From assembly GCA_945875585.1 (NCBI GenBank), contig CAMCLK010000039.1, positions 1 through 46,461 of the forward strand: a stretch of DNA of 46,461 nt. The letters run 5' to 3'. Origin of the DNA: Candidatus Kuenenia stuttgartensis. Lineage in GTDB: Bacteria; Planctomycetota; Planctomycetia; Gemmatales; Gemmataceae. Under the pieces are notes generated by a model. That model worked only from the letters and a program-made list of their open reading frames with translations. It was not told where the DNA came from and did no database searches. Both the position numbers and the translations under genes were made by a program. This document shows positions 34,720 through 44,140 of this stretch, piece after piece (the first letter of the stretch is position 1; each line of letters starts with the position of its first letter).

Positions 34720-37403
34720 TACTGTTGTCGCTGGCATGCCTAACCCTCGTGCTCGCTTTGGCGGCGTTTTTCCGTTTGCGAAGGCGTGCTCATTTCGAGG
34801 TGCATCCGCAGTGGCGGAGCATTCTGCTAGATCAAGGCCTGCTCGATTTGAACGTTATTTTGAAAATATCGGGCGTGACGGTATCGGGTCATGCCCTGAG
34901 GCATGTGCGCCGTATTTTGTTGGATCAGCGAACGGGCCAGCGCGCATATCTTAAGGTGGAAGAACGCGTTCGCTTGAAAGACCGGTTTCGCGCTTGGCGG
35001 GCAGGCCTAGGATTCGCATCACTCAGCATGCGCGAGGCGCGATTGCTGCGGATGCTTGAGAATGAAGACCTGCCGGGCCCCGGTTGGGTTGCATTTGGTT
35101 CTGATATTGCCGGCCGGGCATTCCTGATCATTCCCGAAACTCCAGCCATCGAGCTGGGAGTGTTTCTGGCTGAAGATTTCGATATTTGGAGACGCAGGCG
35201 CGCAGCCATACGGCTTGGCCGCGCCTTGGCTCGTATGCATGCGGCGGGGTTCAATCACCCAGACCTCTACGCAAAGCATGTGCTGGTCAACCCGGAGACC
35301 GGTGATTCCACACTGCTCGACTGGCAACGGTCGCGACGGAGCCCCGTGGTTTCGTTCGAGGCCAGATTGCGTGATCTTGCCACTCTCCATGCCACGGTGA
35401 GCGCCTCTTTATCCGACGACACATTAAGGCGCACCTTGCTGCGCGCCTATCTACGTGAATCTCGCCGGCGCGCCGGTTGCCTGTGGGGTGGTTTCTTCCG
35501 GCAATGCCGCGAGGCTTACGATCCGGGTGATTTCACACGCGAGGAACGCCACTGGTTGCGACATCCCGATCTCGAACGTGTAGCTGCGGATCGCATCCGA
35601 CAAATCACAGAGCAGTTGTTGGGCAAACGCCATGTGCGTGAAAAACGCCAAGCCCCGGCCCATCCGGTAGGCCTAGACTGGATCGCTTTGCCCGACGGCG
35701 ACATTATTGTAAGTTCGTCGTGGCCTTCGGAAAGCCTTTCTCCGGGGTCGCCTCACCGGCAGTGCCTGACGCAGGCCCTGAACCGCCAGTCCGCCGCGGC
35801 CGTTTCTGTTATGGAACCTCTCAAGCTCGACCGGAATCACCAAGCCTTGCTTTCGGCGCGCATCATGCCCGCCTCCAAAGCGGGATGGATTCGAACGTCT
35901 CCATGGCGATCCACCGAACGGCAGACGGCAAACCTGTGGTTCAGGCTGCACAAGCACGCGGTTCCCGGCCCCAAAGTGTTGGCCGTAGGGCGTCAGGTAT
36001 TGCTAGATGGCCGAGAGGCTAGTTTTATTATCCTCGAACCCAGACCAGTGGAAGCGGCCCTCGAGGATTGGCTTGTTGCCAATGCCGCCAGTTCCATGAT
36101 GCGCCACATGATACTGGCCCAAGCGGGCACCATTTTGGCGCGATTGCATGCGGCAGGGTGCGCGCTTTCCCGTGAGCCGTATCCTTTGGCGGTGAGTTTA
36201 AGCAGTGGCGAGCCTGAGGTGGTGGTGCAACCATGGGGAGTCAGGCCACCAACCCGCTTTCTTCCAGCCACTGAACGCGCTGATTTGGTAGCGCTTGGCC
36301 GCAGGCTTAGGGAATACAGCGTCGAACCCGACGAACTGGACTGGATTCAGGGTGGGTATTTTGACGAAATGAGCCACATCAGGGCCAGACATGACCGTAT
36401 TGGCATGCACGGCCCCGAGGGAGGATGGTTCATGGCCCATCAGGACATCAGTCCTGCTCCGGCCGCCACGTTCCAGGCTGTTGGCAGCGGCCGGGCTTCG
36501 TTTTGGCGCCGCTGGTTCAAGGGTATCTGGCATGGCGTGCAATCTTCGGATTGGATTCGACGCGCTGGAAAAGACTGGCATGAAACCATCATGGACAAGG
36601 ATCTGCCAGATCGTTACCACACCAAGCAAGGGCGCAGCATAGCCCGCTGGACACTGCCGGATCCCCGGGGTGGTAAGGACTTGGTTGTCTATGTGAAACG
36701 ACACCACGTCCTCCCCAGATGGCAAGGCATATTGGCATGCTTCCTGCCACGGGGAAAGTGGTCGCCAGCCCTTCAGGAATGGCAGCACCTCGATTGGGCC
36801 CGCCGGCAAGGTGTGCCGGTCCCGAGTGCCGTGGCTGCCGCCGAGTATCTGGAACCTTGTGGCAAGCTATCCAGTTGTTTGGTGATTGAAGAACTGACAG
36901 GCATGCTGCCAGCTCACGAAGCCATTCCCTTGGCGTCCCGAACACTGAACGTGAAGAAGTTCCGCCAGATGAAGCGTGGCCTTGCCGCGGAGATGGCGCG
37001 GTTGTCGCGCCTGCTTCACGACAGATCGTGCTTTCACAAAGATCTGTACCTGTGCCATTTTTACATTCGTGAAGACGACATCGCCACTCCGCCTGCAGAT
37101 TGGCGGGGTCGTGTTGCCATGATCGACCTGCACCGCTTGGGCCGCCATCCTTTAACAGCAGCCTTGTGGCAACTGAAGGATTTGGCGCAGTTGGCCTACT
37201 CATCCGAAGTGGAAGGGGTTGAACCCCGCGACCGTGTCGCATTTTGGCGCGCCTACAGGCAACCCGGCACAAGCACTTGGTGGAGCCGCTGGTTGTTGCA
37301 CATGGTGCTGGTGAAATGGCGCCGCTACCGCGCGCACAATTTCAAGCATCGCGCAGCCAATACCGTGAAAAGTTCCGTCGCGCAGGATAAGCAGGCAGCC
37401 TAG
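34716..37403 (+). CDS. triple WaaP/RfaP-type LPS kinase with a degenerate middle domain
   Basis: 895 aa. N-terminal membrane segment (about 1-19, then RLRRR). Kinase domain 1 (about 45-300) has Lys80 in AYLKVEE, catalytic HPDLY (181-185) and metal-site LDWQR (Asp202). A second kinase-like region (about 365-545) keeps the shape (ILARLHAAGCALS) but has SREPYPLAV and VVVQPWG where the catalytic Asp and metal-binding Asp should be, so it looks inactive. Domain 3 (about 610-870) has Lys661 (VVYVKRHH), HKDLY (774-778) and IDLHR (Asp804). WaaP enzymes phosphorylate core heptose. The gene overlaps waaF by four bases. The fusion of three is unusual; the assignment of domains 1 and 3 is confident, the middle one is inference. 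Confidence 0.88.
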   Translation: MILLSLACLTLVLALAAFFRLRRRAHFEVHPQWRSILLDQGLLDLNVILKISGVTVSGHALRHVRRILLDQRTGQRAYLKVEERVRLKDRFRAWRAGLGFASLSMREARLLRMLENEDLPGPGWVAFGSDIAGRAFLIIPETPAIELGVFLAEDFDIWRRRRAAIRLGRALARMHAAGFNHPDLYAKHVLVNPETGDSTLLDWQRSRRSPVVSFEARLRDLATLHATVSASLSDDTLRRTLLRAYLRESRRRAGCLWGGFFRQCREAYDPGDFTREERHWLRHPDLERVAADRIRQITEQLLGKRHVREKRQAPAHPVGLDWIALPDGDIIVSSSWPSESLSPGSPHRQCLTQALNRQSAAAVSVMEPLKLDRNHQALLSARIMPASKAGWIRTSPWRSTERQTANLWFRLHKHAVPGPKVLAVGRQVLLDGREASFIILEPRPVEAALEDWLVANAASSMMRHMILAQAGTILARLHAAGCALSREPYPLAVSLSSGEPEVVVQPWGVRPPTRFLPATERADLVALGRRLREYSVEPDELDWIQGGYFDEMSHIRARHDRIGMHGPEGGWFMAHQDISPAPAATFQAVGSGRASFWRRWFKGIWHGVQSSDWIRRAGKDWHETIMDKDLPDRYHTKQGRSIARWTLPDPRGGKDLVVYVKRHHVLPRWQGILACFLPRGKWSPALQEWQHLDWARRQGVPVPSAVAAAEYLEPCGKLSSCLVIEELTGMLPAHEAIPLASRTLNVKKFRQMKRGLAAEMARLSRLLHDRSCFHKDLYLCHFYIREDDIATPPADWRGRVAMIDLHRLGRHPLTAALWQLKDLAQLAYSSEVEGVEPRDRVAFWRAYRQPGTSTWWSRWLLHMVLVKWRRYRAHNFKHRAANTVKSSVAQDKQAA

Positions 37404-37496
37404 GGGAAATGATTGCGCTTTAATCCTCACGGAGCAGGTATGACAGGTCGATAAATCGTAGATCTTGGGCAGGAGTAGGGTGGATCGGGAACATTC

Positions 37497-38666
37497 ATGG
37501 ATATCGCCTTCTGTTACGAAAGTGTGCTTCCTCAACGCGGTGGGTGTGAAACCTACATCGCCGCGCTGGCGCACCGCCTCGTTGCCGATGGCCATACGGT
37601 TCACCTGTACGCCACACGTTGGGATGCTCAGGCATTGCCAGCGTCGCTGATTTACCACCCCATCACAGCCCGCTCGTGGCCCCGATTCCTTCGCCCTTGG
37701 AGCTTTGGCACCGCTGTGCTTAAAGCCTTGCAAGGCCATCGCCACGACGCCACCATTGGATTCGACAAGACATGGGGCCTCGATATACTGTACCCCCAAG
37801 GTGGCTTATATGCCGCTAGCGCGGATCACAATATCCTCAAAGAGCGACCCGGTTTCCGCCGCACGATCATGAAGTTGGTCAAACGCTTTGATCCAACGCA
37901 CCAATCGTTTCTGTCACTTGAGCGCCGTCAGTACCTCGACGACCCCAAAACGCTGATTATTGCTATTAGCGAGATGGTACAAAGTCACTTTCAACGCTAC
38001 TACAATATAGCTCCGGAAAACATGAGGGTGGTTCGAATTGCCACTAACCCGGATCGTTTTGTAGAAAGCGATCGCCCCTTGCGCCGCGACCGCATGCGCA
38101 CCTCCCACGGAATCGAACCCGATGAAGTGGTGGGTTTGTTTTGCGGCATGAACTACAAATTGAAGGGGCTGCCTTGCCTGTTGGCGGCGTTGCAGCACCT
38201 TCCCGCCGGCAACCGTTTCAAGCTGCTGGCCATCGGTGCCGAAAACTACCGCGGAATGGCGCTTTTGGCAGAGCGACTCGGAGTGCGCGACCGCGTGGTG
38301 TTCGCCGGATACTGCAAAGACATGCGCGACGGTTACTTTGCCGCGGATATGTTCATTCACCCCACCTTTTACGATCCTTGCTCGCATGTGGTTCCCGAGG
38401 CTATGTCGTGCGGCCTTCCGGTTATTACTAGCCGGTTTAATGGCGCCTCCGAGCTGATGAATCCACCAAGGGAAGGCACCGTTATCGACAACCCGCATAA
38501 TCACCGGGCGCTGGCAAAAGCGATTGAGCGCTTTTTAGACAGCCGCGAACGCCAGCGATGTGGCCAAGCAGGCCGCCAAACAGCTGGAAGATGGACGTTC
38601 GACCAGCACTACCGGCAGATGCTTGATGTTTTTGCCGAAGCAGCTCGGCGTCGCCACGCTGCCTGA
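37497..38666 (+). CDS. GT4 glycosyltransferase, WaaG-like
   Basis: 389 aa retaining glycosyltransferase of the GT-B fold. N-terminal GGCETYIAALAHRLVADGHT (acceptor-binding Gly-rich loop), VGLFCGMNYKLKGLPCLLAA in the donor domain, and the nucleotide-sugar site MFIHPTFYDPCSHVVPEAMS followed by CGLPVITSRFNGASELM. This last pattern is typical of WaaG, the LPS core glucosyltransferase. It lies 93 bases after the LPS operon in the same direction, fitting core assembly; donor sugar not determined. Confidence 0.88.
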   Translation: MDIAFCYESVLPQRGGCETYIAALAHRLVADGHTVHLYATRWDAQALPASLIYHPITARSWPRFLRPWSFGTAVLKALQGHRHDATIGFDKTWGLDILYPQGGLYAASADHNILKERPGFRRTIMKLVKRFDPTHQSFLSLERRQYLDDPKTLIIAISEMVQSHFQRYYNIAPENMRVVRIATNPDRFVESDRPLRRDRMRTSHGIEPDEVVGLFCGMNYKLKGLPCLLAALQHLPAGNRFKLLAIGAENYRGMALLAERLGVRDRVVFAGYCKDMRDGYFAADMFIHPTFYDPCSHVVPEAMSCGLPVITSRFNGASELMNPPREGTVIDNPHNHRALAKAIERFLDSRERQRCGQAGRQTAGRWTFDQHYRQMLDVFAEAARRRHAA

Positions 38667-38711
38667 TAATGGTCGCTGCCGGTCCCTACCATGGGAACGG
38701 AGGCCTGAAAC

Positions 38712-39458
38712 ATGCCAGAAAACAAACCCAATCTTCCGCTCGACAAGAATGCGTCAAGCATTCAAGCAATGTTTGCTGATATCGCTCCCCGTTACGATCT
38801 GCTGAACCACCTGCTGAGCATGAATGTCGACCGTTACTGGCGTTGGCGCACCACACATCTGGTGCCGCCAAATCCATCCGGCATGCACCTAGACGTTTGC
38901 ACGGGCACGGGGGATCTGGCGTTGGCCTACCACCGTGCCGGAAAGGGCGCGTTGCGCGTGGTGGCCACAGATTTCTGCGCGCCCATGGTGAAACGCGGCC
39001 ATGAAAAAGCCGCCGGCAAACTGCCGTTTCTGGTAGCCGACACCATGCGGTTGCCGTTCCCAACCAACATGTTTCAAACCGTGACCGTGGCGTTCGGCCT
39101 TAGGAACGTTTCCAATACCCTTGCGGGGCTGCGCGAAATGGCTCGAGTCTGCCGCCCCGGCGGCACCGTGGCTGTTTTGGAATTCACCACACCTCAGATG
39201 TGGCCGCTGCGACCTTTTTACCTGTGGTATTTCCGCACCATTCTGCCCCTGATCGGCAGATGGGTGTCTGGTTCAAGTGATTTCGCCTACAGCTACCTGC
39301 CTGCCAGCGTGGCCACATTCCCCGAACGGGAGGCACTTGCCGCTATTTTTAACGAGGCCGGATTGACCAGCACAACGTGGCGATCGCTGACGTTTGGAAT
39401 TGCCACGCTTTACTGGGGGCGCAAACCTACCGATCAATCCCTAGAACAACAGCCTTGA
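38712..39458 (+). CDS. menG/ubiE: demethylmenaquinone/ubiquinone methyltransferase
   Basis: 248 aa SAM-dependent methyltransferase of the UbiE/MenG family; it makes menaquinone (or ubiquinone) by C-methylation of the quinone ring. Seen: FADIAPRYDLLNHLLSMNVD and YWRWR, SAM site LDVCTGTGDLALAY, ATDFCAPMVKRG, DTMRLPFPTNMF, VTVAFGLRNVSN, EMARVCRPGGTVAVLEFTTP and SYLPASVATFP. GGAGG lies about 8 bases before the ATG. hemE follows 21 bases after, so the two probably share a transcript. Confidence 0.95.
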   Translation: MPENKPNLPLDKNASSIQAMFADIAPRYDLLNHLLSMNVDRYWRWRTTHLVPPNPSGMHLDVCTGTGDLALAYHRAGKGALRVVATDFCAPMVKRGHEKAAGKLPFLVADTMRLPFPTNMFQTVTVAFGLRNVSNTLAGLREMARVCRPGGTVAVLEFTTPQMWPLRPFYLWYFRTILPLIGRWVSGSSDFAYSYLPASVATFPEREALAAIFNEAGLTSTTWRSLTFGIATLYWGRKPTDQSLEQQP

Positions 39459-39479
39459 ATCTCAGGGAGATCGTTAGGG

Positions 39480-40502
39480 ATGGCAGCTTCGCAACACTTA
39501 CTGATACGCGCGGCGCGCGGTGAAGAGGTCGAACGTGTTCCGGTCTGGGCCATGCGCCAAGCCGGGCGCTGGGATCCCGAATACCACCGTGTTCGTCAGG
39601 GCCTCGGATTTTACCAGTTCTCCGAGCGCGTGGATCTGGCAATTGAGGCGTCGCTGCTTCCCCGCCGGTTTGGCGTGGACGCCATCATCCTCTTTTATGA
39701 TATCACCACGCTACCCGTGGCCATGGGCCTGCCATTCCAACTGCTTAACGAAATTGGCCCCATGCCCGACCGCCCGGTGCGAACCATGGCCGATGTGGAC
39801 GCGCTCGACCCGAATCCGGCGCCAAGCACCTACCAGCATATTCTAGATCTCCTCGAGGGGGTTCGCGCGCGCCTCGCGGGCAGCCTGCCAATTTTGGTAT
39901 TTGCCGGCGCGCCTTTCACCGTCGCCAGCTACTGCATTGGCACCGGGAAAAACATCGAGGCAACCCGCCAATTTGCTTCCGAACACACAGAAACCTGGAA
40001 CGCGCTGCTCAATAAACTGGGTAAAGCCACCGGAAACTTCATCAACACTCTGGCTGCCGGCGGCGCCGACGGTTGGCAACTGTTCGACTCCTGGGCAGGC
40101 AAGTTGACGCCACAGGAGTACGACACGTGGGCCCATCCATGGCACCAATCCATCATTTCTGATGTGCCCGGTATTCCAGGCATTTTGTTCGTGAAGGAAT
40201 GCCCCTATCTGGATCGCGTTTGCACTGCTGGCGCCCCAATCGTGTCGCTGGGCGCCCAACACGATCTGGCCCGGGCGCGTCGCGATTACCCGCATCTGGT
40301 TTTTCAGGGAAATGTTCCCGAATCGATTGTCCGCTCCGGTACGGTTGCCGAGGTGGAAGCCGCGACACGCGCCTGCCTGCAGGCCGGTGGAGGTCGACGG
40401 CACATTCTTAACTTGAGCCACGGTGTCGACCGCCGCACCCCCGTTGACAACATGAAAGCGTATCTGCGCGCGGCAGGGGCACACGGCACCGAATTGGCAT
40501 AA
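39480..40502 (+). CDS. hemE: uroporphyrinogen decarboxylase
   Basis: 340 aa; decarboxylates the four acetate side chains of uroporphyrinogen III to give coproporphyrinogen in haem synthesis. Signature [17 protein letters not shown], then catalytic-aspartate segment [14 protein letters not shown] (usual families have FSDI, here FYDI), [37 protein letters not shown] and the C-terminal [18 protein letters not shown]. Length is normal. Cytoplasmic. It follows menG by 21 bases. Confidence 0.95.
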   Translation: MAASQHLLIRAARGEEVERVPVWAMRQAGRWDPEYHRVRQGLGFYQFSERVDLAIEASLLPRRFGVDAIILFYDITTLPVAMGLPFQLLNEIGPMPDRPVRTMADVDALDPNPAPSTYQHILDLLEGVRARLAGSLPILVFAGAPFTVASYCIGTGKNIEATRQFASEHTETWNALLNKLGKATGNFINTLAAGGADGWQLFDSWAGKLTPQEYDTWAHPWHQSIISDVPGIPGILFVKECPYLDRVCTAGAPIVSLGAQHDLARARRDYPHLVFQGNVPESIVRSGTVAEVEAATRACLQAGGGRRHILNLSHGVDRRTPVDNMKAYLRAAGAHGTELA

Positions 40503-40579
40503 TTGCCGAAAACCCGCTGGAACGACCTCGGTTTGGGTGCGATAATAGAGAGAACTTAGCTGCTTGGAGCGTCTCCGCC

Positions 40580-41884
40580 ATGAACACACGCCGAAAGTTT
40601 CTTCAATCTGCTGGCGTTTCCGCGGCAACACTGCCCTTTCTGCAGAATTTGGCCGCCTGTGCTCCTGCTACTGCCGGTAAACCACGCCAGCGCTTGGTTG
40701 TCATGTTCAGCCCCAACGGCGTAATTCCCGGCGCCTTCTGGCCCGATGCCGCTGGCGATTTGGCTCTCAAGCCCATCATGAAGCCTCTGGAACCATTCCT
40801 GTCCAAAACCCTCACGCTGCACGGCGTGTGCGATAAAGTCCGTGGCGACGGCGACAACCACATGCGCGGCATGGGTTGCCTGCTTACCGGCGTGGAGCTT
40901 TTCCCCGGAAACATACAGGGCGGTTCACACACCCCGGCTGGTTGGGCCAGAGGCCACTCCATCGATCAGGAAATCAAGGAATTCCTGCAAAAAGATCCAG
41001 CCACCAAAACCCGCTTTGGATCCCTTGAATTCGGTGTGCTGGTGCCCGAGCGCGCCGACACCTGGACACGCATGATCTACTCAGGCCCCAACAGGCCCAT
41101 TGCCCCGCTCGACGACCCGTACCAGATGTTCAACAAACTCTACGGCGGCATGAAAGACCGTGAGAACCTAGCCAGCGTGCTCGATGAGATTGGCGAAGAC
41201 CTGAAAAAACTTCAGGGCCGCCTTGGCAAGGAAGACCGCCGCTTGCTCGAAGAACATGCCGGTTTTGTACGCGACATGGAAAAGGAACTCGCCGCGTCGA
41301 AATCGACCGGCAAAAACCACGCTGTTCCGGACCTCCCCAAGGGAGTGCGCGAGGAAAACGATAATATCCCCAAACTAACCACCATGCAGATCGACCTAAT
41401 GGTGCAAGCATTCAAGGCGGACTTCGCGCGCGTCGCCTCGCTGCAATTCACCAATTCTGTAGGCATGGCCCGCATGCGATGGTTGGGTGTTGAAGAGGGA
41501 CACCACGAACTGTCGCACGAACCCGACTCAAACGAAAAAGCCAAGGAAAAGCTGATCAAGATCAACACGTGGTTCTGCGAGCAGTTGGCCTACCTCGCCA
41601 AAAAGCTGGCAGACACGCCAGAACCGGGCGGTACCGGGTCGATGCTCGACCACACAACCATTGTCTGGACGAATGAACTGGGCAAAGGCAACAGCCACAC
41701 GCTGGATGACATCCCTTTTGTGTTGGTGGGTGGTGGCTTGGGCTTCAAAACGGGCCGATCACTGAAGCTGCCAAAGGTGCCACACAACCGGTTGCTGGTG
41801 GCATTGGCCAACGGCTTCGGACACGGCATCAAGTCTTTTGGAAATCCGGAATTCTGCAAAGACGGCGCGCTGACAGGTCTGTGA
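40580..41884 (+). CDS. DUF1552 family exported protein
   Basis: 434 aa member of a family typical of planctomycetes and related phyla. N-terminus carries a Tat-like signal ([20 protein letters not shown]). Diagnostic blocks: [51 protein letters not shown] and, near the end, [40 protein letters not shown]. Members are usually encoded near DUF1592/DUF1501 genes; here a DUF1501 gene lies convergent next door. Function unknown in the family. Confidence 0.93.
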   Translation: MNTRRKFLQSAGVSAATLPFLQNLAACAPATAGKPRQRLVVMFSPNGVIPGAFWPDAAGDLALKPIMKPLEPFLSKTLTLHGVCDKVRGDGDNHMRGMGCLLTGVELFPGNIQGGSHTPAGWARGHSIDQEIKEFLQKDPATKTRFGSLEFGVLVPERADTWTRMIYSGPNRPIAPLDDPYQMFNKLYGGMKDRENLASVLDEIGEDLKKLQGRLGKEDRRLLEEHAGFVRDMEKELAASKSTGKNHAVPDLPKGVREENDNIPKLTTMQIDLMVQAFKADFARVASLQFTNSVGMARMRWLGVEEGHHELSHEPDSNEKAKEKLIKINTWFCEQLAYLAKKLADTPEPGGTGSMLDHTTIVWTNELGKGNSHTLDDIPFVLVGGGLGFKTGRSLKLPKVPHNRLLVALANGFGHGIKSFGNPEFCKDGALTGL

Positions 41885-41928
41885 GATCTGGGCACACACC
41901 CAGTCCCACCCCTGCGAAGGCGCAATTC

Positions 41929-43380
41929 TCAGGCCAGCAATTCCTGCCGCACGCGACCGATACCGCCCACGGGAAGTGGGCGCCCCAGTTTGTCGTATAT
42001 TTCCGTAAACGGGTCGATTCCCAACACGTGGTACAGCGTGGCCAAAACATCTTTGGGTGAAAATGCCGTTTCGGTGACCGTGCCCCCGATCCGGTCGGTT
42101 CGCCCCACCACCCGACCGGTCGCGAACCCTCCACCAGCAAATGCCGCTGAATAGGCGCCTGCCCAATGATCGCGGCCTCCACCAGCCACATTTTGCATCC
42201 GTGGCGTGCGGCCATGTTCGCTCTGCACCACAATGGCCGTGTCGGCAAGCATTCCCCGAGCTTCAAGATCCACAATAAGGCTCGAGAATGCCGCGTCGAG
42301 CCCCGGCCCGAGCTCATCTTTCAAGCGTGAATTGTGATGGACATGGGTGTCCCAGCCCGAGTTGACTTGCCCATATTCATCCCAAAACACTGTGACAAAA
42401 CGCCCGCCCGCTTCCAGAACACGCCGCGCCGCCAGACACGACTGTCCGAACAGGTTCATGCCGTATCTTTCGCGCAACGCCATGGGCTCGCTTTGCACAT
42501 CGAGGGCGTCGCGCAATTTGCCCGAGGTGGTGATGGCCATGGCCAGTTCACGTTGGCGGTTGTGGGCGATATCGGAATCGAGCTTCCGTGCCGCGTTGTC
42601 GATCTGCAAGCGCAGCGATTCGCCAGACTTCAACCGGTCGATCGTGATCCCTGCCGCAGGCGAAATCATTTCAAAACGATCTTCCGGCCGGACGCCAGCA
42701 TACGGATCAGCAACCATGCGCGGTGGAATTCCTGGCGTGTTGGAGTCGCGTTCAAACGTGCGTGTGCCGGGGGCGCGGAATTCCGACCAAATAGGATCGG
42801 CAGTTGGCCCAAGAAATCCGCCGAACGGTCCGGCGCGCGATGGGCCGCGTTTGGAACCAAACGGAAAAGGCATGGCAAAATTGCGGGGAACCAGCGGCAA
42901 CGGGCCGCCCTCGCGTGCTGCGAGATGGTCCACCACGGAACCGACAAAAGGCCACTGGCGCGGATCACGCGGCACCGATTCGAGCGGTATATCGGTTACT
43001 GGCACTCCAGTGGTGGCAAACGATACGCCGTGAACCGGGTAGATATGGGTTAAGGAACGCAGCACGCAGATCTTGTCGAGCAAGCCCGCCGTGCGTGGCA
43101 GAATGGCGCCGATCCGTGTGCCGGGAATAGCTGTGGCAATGCTGCCCAGATCACCACGTATTTCTGCCGGGGCATCGGGTTTGGGGTCGAACGTGTCGAG
43201 TTGGCTAGGAGACCCCCACAGTTGCAGCAGAATGCACCGCTTGGCCTGCCCGAATCCCGCTGCGCGGTCGGCGCGCACGGTAGAAGCCTGACCGAGACCG
43301 GCCAAGGCGCCAATGTGCATAAGATCCCTGCGGCTGATCCCGTCGCACAGCCGCTTATTGGAGCCAAGGATACGCAGCAT
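41929..43380 (-). CDS. DUF1501 family exported protein
   Basis: 483 aa from the ATG at 43380 (GGGAG 7 bases upstream). A twin-arginine-like signal SRRDLMHIGALAGLG begins about residue 16, followed by the family blocks KRCILLQLWGSPSQLDTFDP, LRSLTHIYPVHGVSFATTG, and in the C-terminal half TVFWDEYGQVNSGWDTHVHH, AIVVQSEHGRTPRMQNVAGG, GRDHWAGAYSAAFAGGGF and PKDVLATLYHVLGIDP. DUF1501 proteins are sulfatase/alkaline-phosphatase-fold-like and abundant in planctomycetes. Convergent with the DUF1552 gene, 44 bases between stops. Confidence 0.93.
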   Translation of the reverse strand: MLRILGSNKRLCDGISRRDLMHIGALAGLGQASTVRADRAAGFGQAKRCILLQLWGSPSQLDTFDPKPDAPAEIRGDLGSIATAIPGTRIGAILPRTAGLLDKICVLRSLTHIYPVHGVSFATTGVPVTDIPLESVPRDPRQWPFVGSVVDHLAAREGGPLPLVPRNFAMPFPFGSKRGPSRAGPFGGFLGPTADPIWSEFRAPGTRTFERDSNTPGIPPRMVADPYAGVRPEDRFEMISPAAGITIDRLKSGESLRLQIDNAARKLDSDIAHNRQRELAMAITTSGKLRDALDVQSEPMALRERYGMNLFGQSCLAARRVLEAGGRFVTVFWDEYGQVNSGWDTHVHHNSRLKDELGPGLDAAFSSLIVDLEARGMLADTAIVVQSEHGRTPRMQNVAGGGRDHWAGAYSAAFAGGGFATGRVVGRTDRIGGTVTETAFSPKDVLATLYHVLGIDPFTEIYDKLGRPLPVGGIGRVRQELLA

Positions 43381-43566
43381 CAAGAGCTCCCAACTGCCGG
43401 CATCGCTCCGCTCACGTTGCAACCGTTACCCGCCCAGCAAGGGGTTCGTGGTTTATTTCATTGTAGCACTTACAGAAGTCTGAAGTATCCATCGTTTTTA
43501 GCCGCTCAGCATTGAGTTGGGGGTACGACTGGCGCGTCTGCTGTTTCGCTCATTCCCAATCGACTA

Positions 43567-43918
43567 CATGAGCCTCCAACGTCAGTTGGGGGGTGCGCAA
43601 GCGCCCACATACCCCCCAACTGACGTTGGGGGCTCATAAAAACTTATTGGGGGATGATTGGGGCGAATGGCAAGTTCGGGCGCTCTACAGCTCCAGTCAT
43701 TTCCAATTAGCCATCCCCATTCAGCCACTTCCAATCGACTACATGAGCCCCCAACGTCAGTTGGGGGGTGCCCAAGCGCCCGCACACTTCACGCCGTGTT
43801 CATGAGCCCCCAACGTCAGTTGGGGGGTGCGCAAGCGCCCGCGCACTTCAGGCCGTGCTCATGAGCCCCCAACGTCAGTTGGGGGGTGCCCAATGCGCCC
43901 GCTCACCCGGCGTCTTTC
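43567..43918. repeat. GC-rich hairpin repeat: 59-bp tandem units plus an inverted copy
   Basis: Each unit begins CATGAGCCCCCAACGTCAGT and continues TGGGGGGTG. CCCCCAAC-GTCA-GTTGGGGG forms an 8-bp hairpin with a 4-base loop (for example 43807-43826). Three units start at 43742, 43801 and 43860 (59-bp period). A further direct copy at 43568-43593 (one substitution, CCTCC) faces an inverted copy at 43612-43637; together they could fold into a 26-bp hairpin with one mismatch and an 18-base loop. Copies at 43568 and 43743 share the preceding CCAATCGACTA. Shorter pieces of the family occur at 155-190. Not CRISPR: no spacers. Probably a dispersed genomic repeat (REP-like). Confidence 0.85.
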
Positions 43919-43959
43919 CAGAGGACGTCGTCGATGTTTTTGAAGGCTAGTTCAAACAT
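43903..43959 (-). pseudogene. truncated remnant of a type I restriction methylase (hsdM N-terminus)
   Basis: From an ATG at 43959 leftward, 18 codons read MFELAFKNIDDVLWKDAG and then stop (TGA) exactly where the repeat patch begins. The typical HsdM start as I remember it reads MFEQ-FKNIDDVLWKEAGC, so the match covers the whole fragment and breaks at the point where the Cys is expected. GGAG lies 9 bases before the ATG. The rest of hsdM, hsdS and hsdR are not visible. Interpretation: a restriction system disrupted or deleted at the repeats. The identification rests on 18 residues, so it is a good but unproven call. Confidence 0.6.
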
Positions 43960-44140
43960 GGTAGTTATCTCCAAGAGGCCGCGTTGTGGACTTTTGCTTC
44001 GTCCCTCACTTGGCACAAACGCGGTTCTCGCGCCGGGCGGAGATCATCGTACACGGATTGTCCTTATTGACCTAGTATGGTTGTGTGGGGGGTGCTTCGC
44101 GCCTTTTGCATGGATCAGCGGCATCGACCAGGAGAACTTT

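Larger units (their letters stand above)
43381..44140. other. 760-base non-coding stretch: hairpin repeats, hsdM remnant, selenoprotein gene leader
   Basis: Between the DUF1501 start (43380) and the selenoprotein start (44141) lie the hairpin repeats (43567-43918), an 18-codon hsdM remnant (43903-43959) and an about 180-base leader (43960-44140) with no clear promoter. Open frames here arise from the repeats (peptides rich in MSPQRQLGG and EPPTSVGG) and are not called as genes. Confidence 0.6.

Noticed and set aside
43742..43918. CRISPR array from the repeated 59-bp units
   Set aside because: The whole 59-bp unit is repeated contiguously; there are no unique spacers of constant length between repeats and no cas genes nearby.
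43582..43950. Small ORFs with MSPQRQLGG and EPPTSVGG peptides
   Set aside because: They are translations of the GC-rich hairpin repeats in different frames, with no ribosome site and no independent protein pattern.
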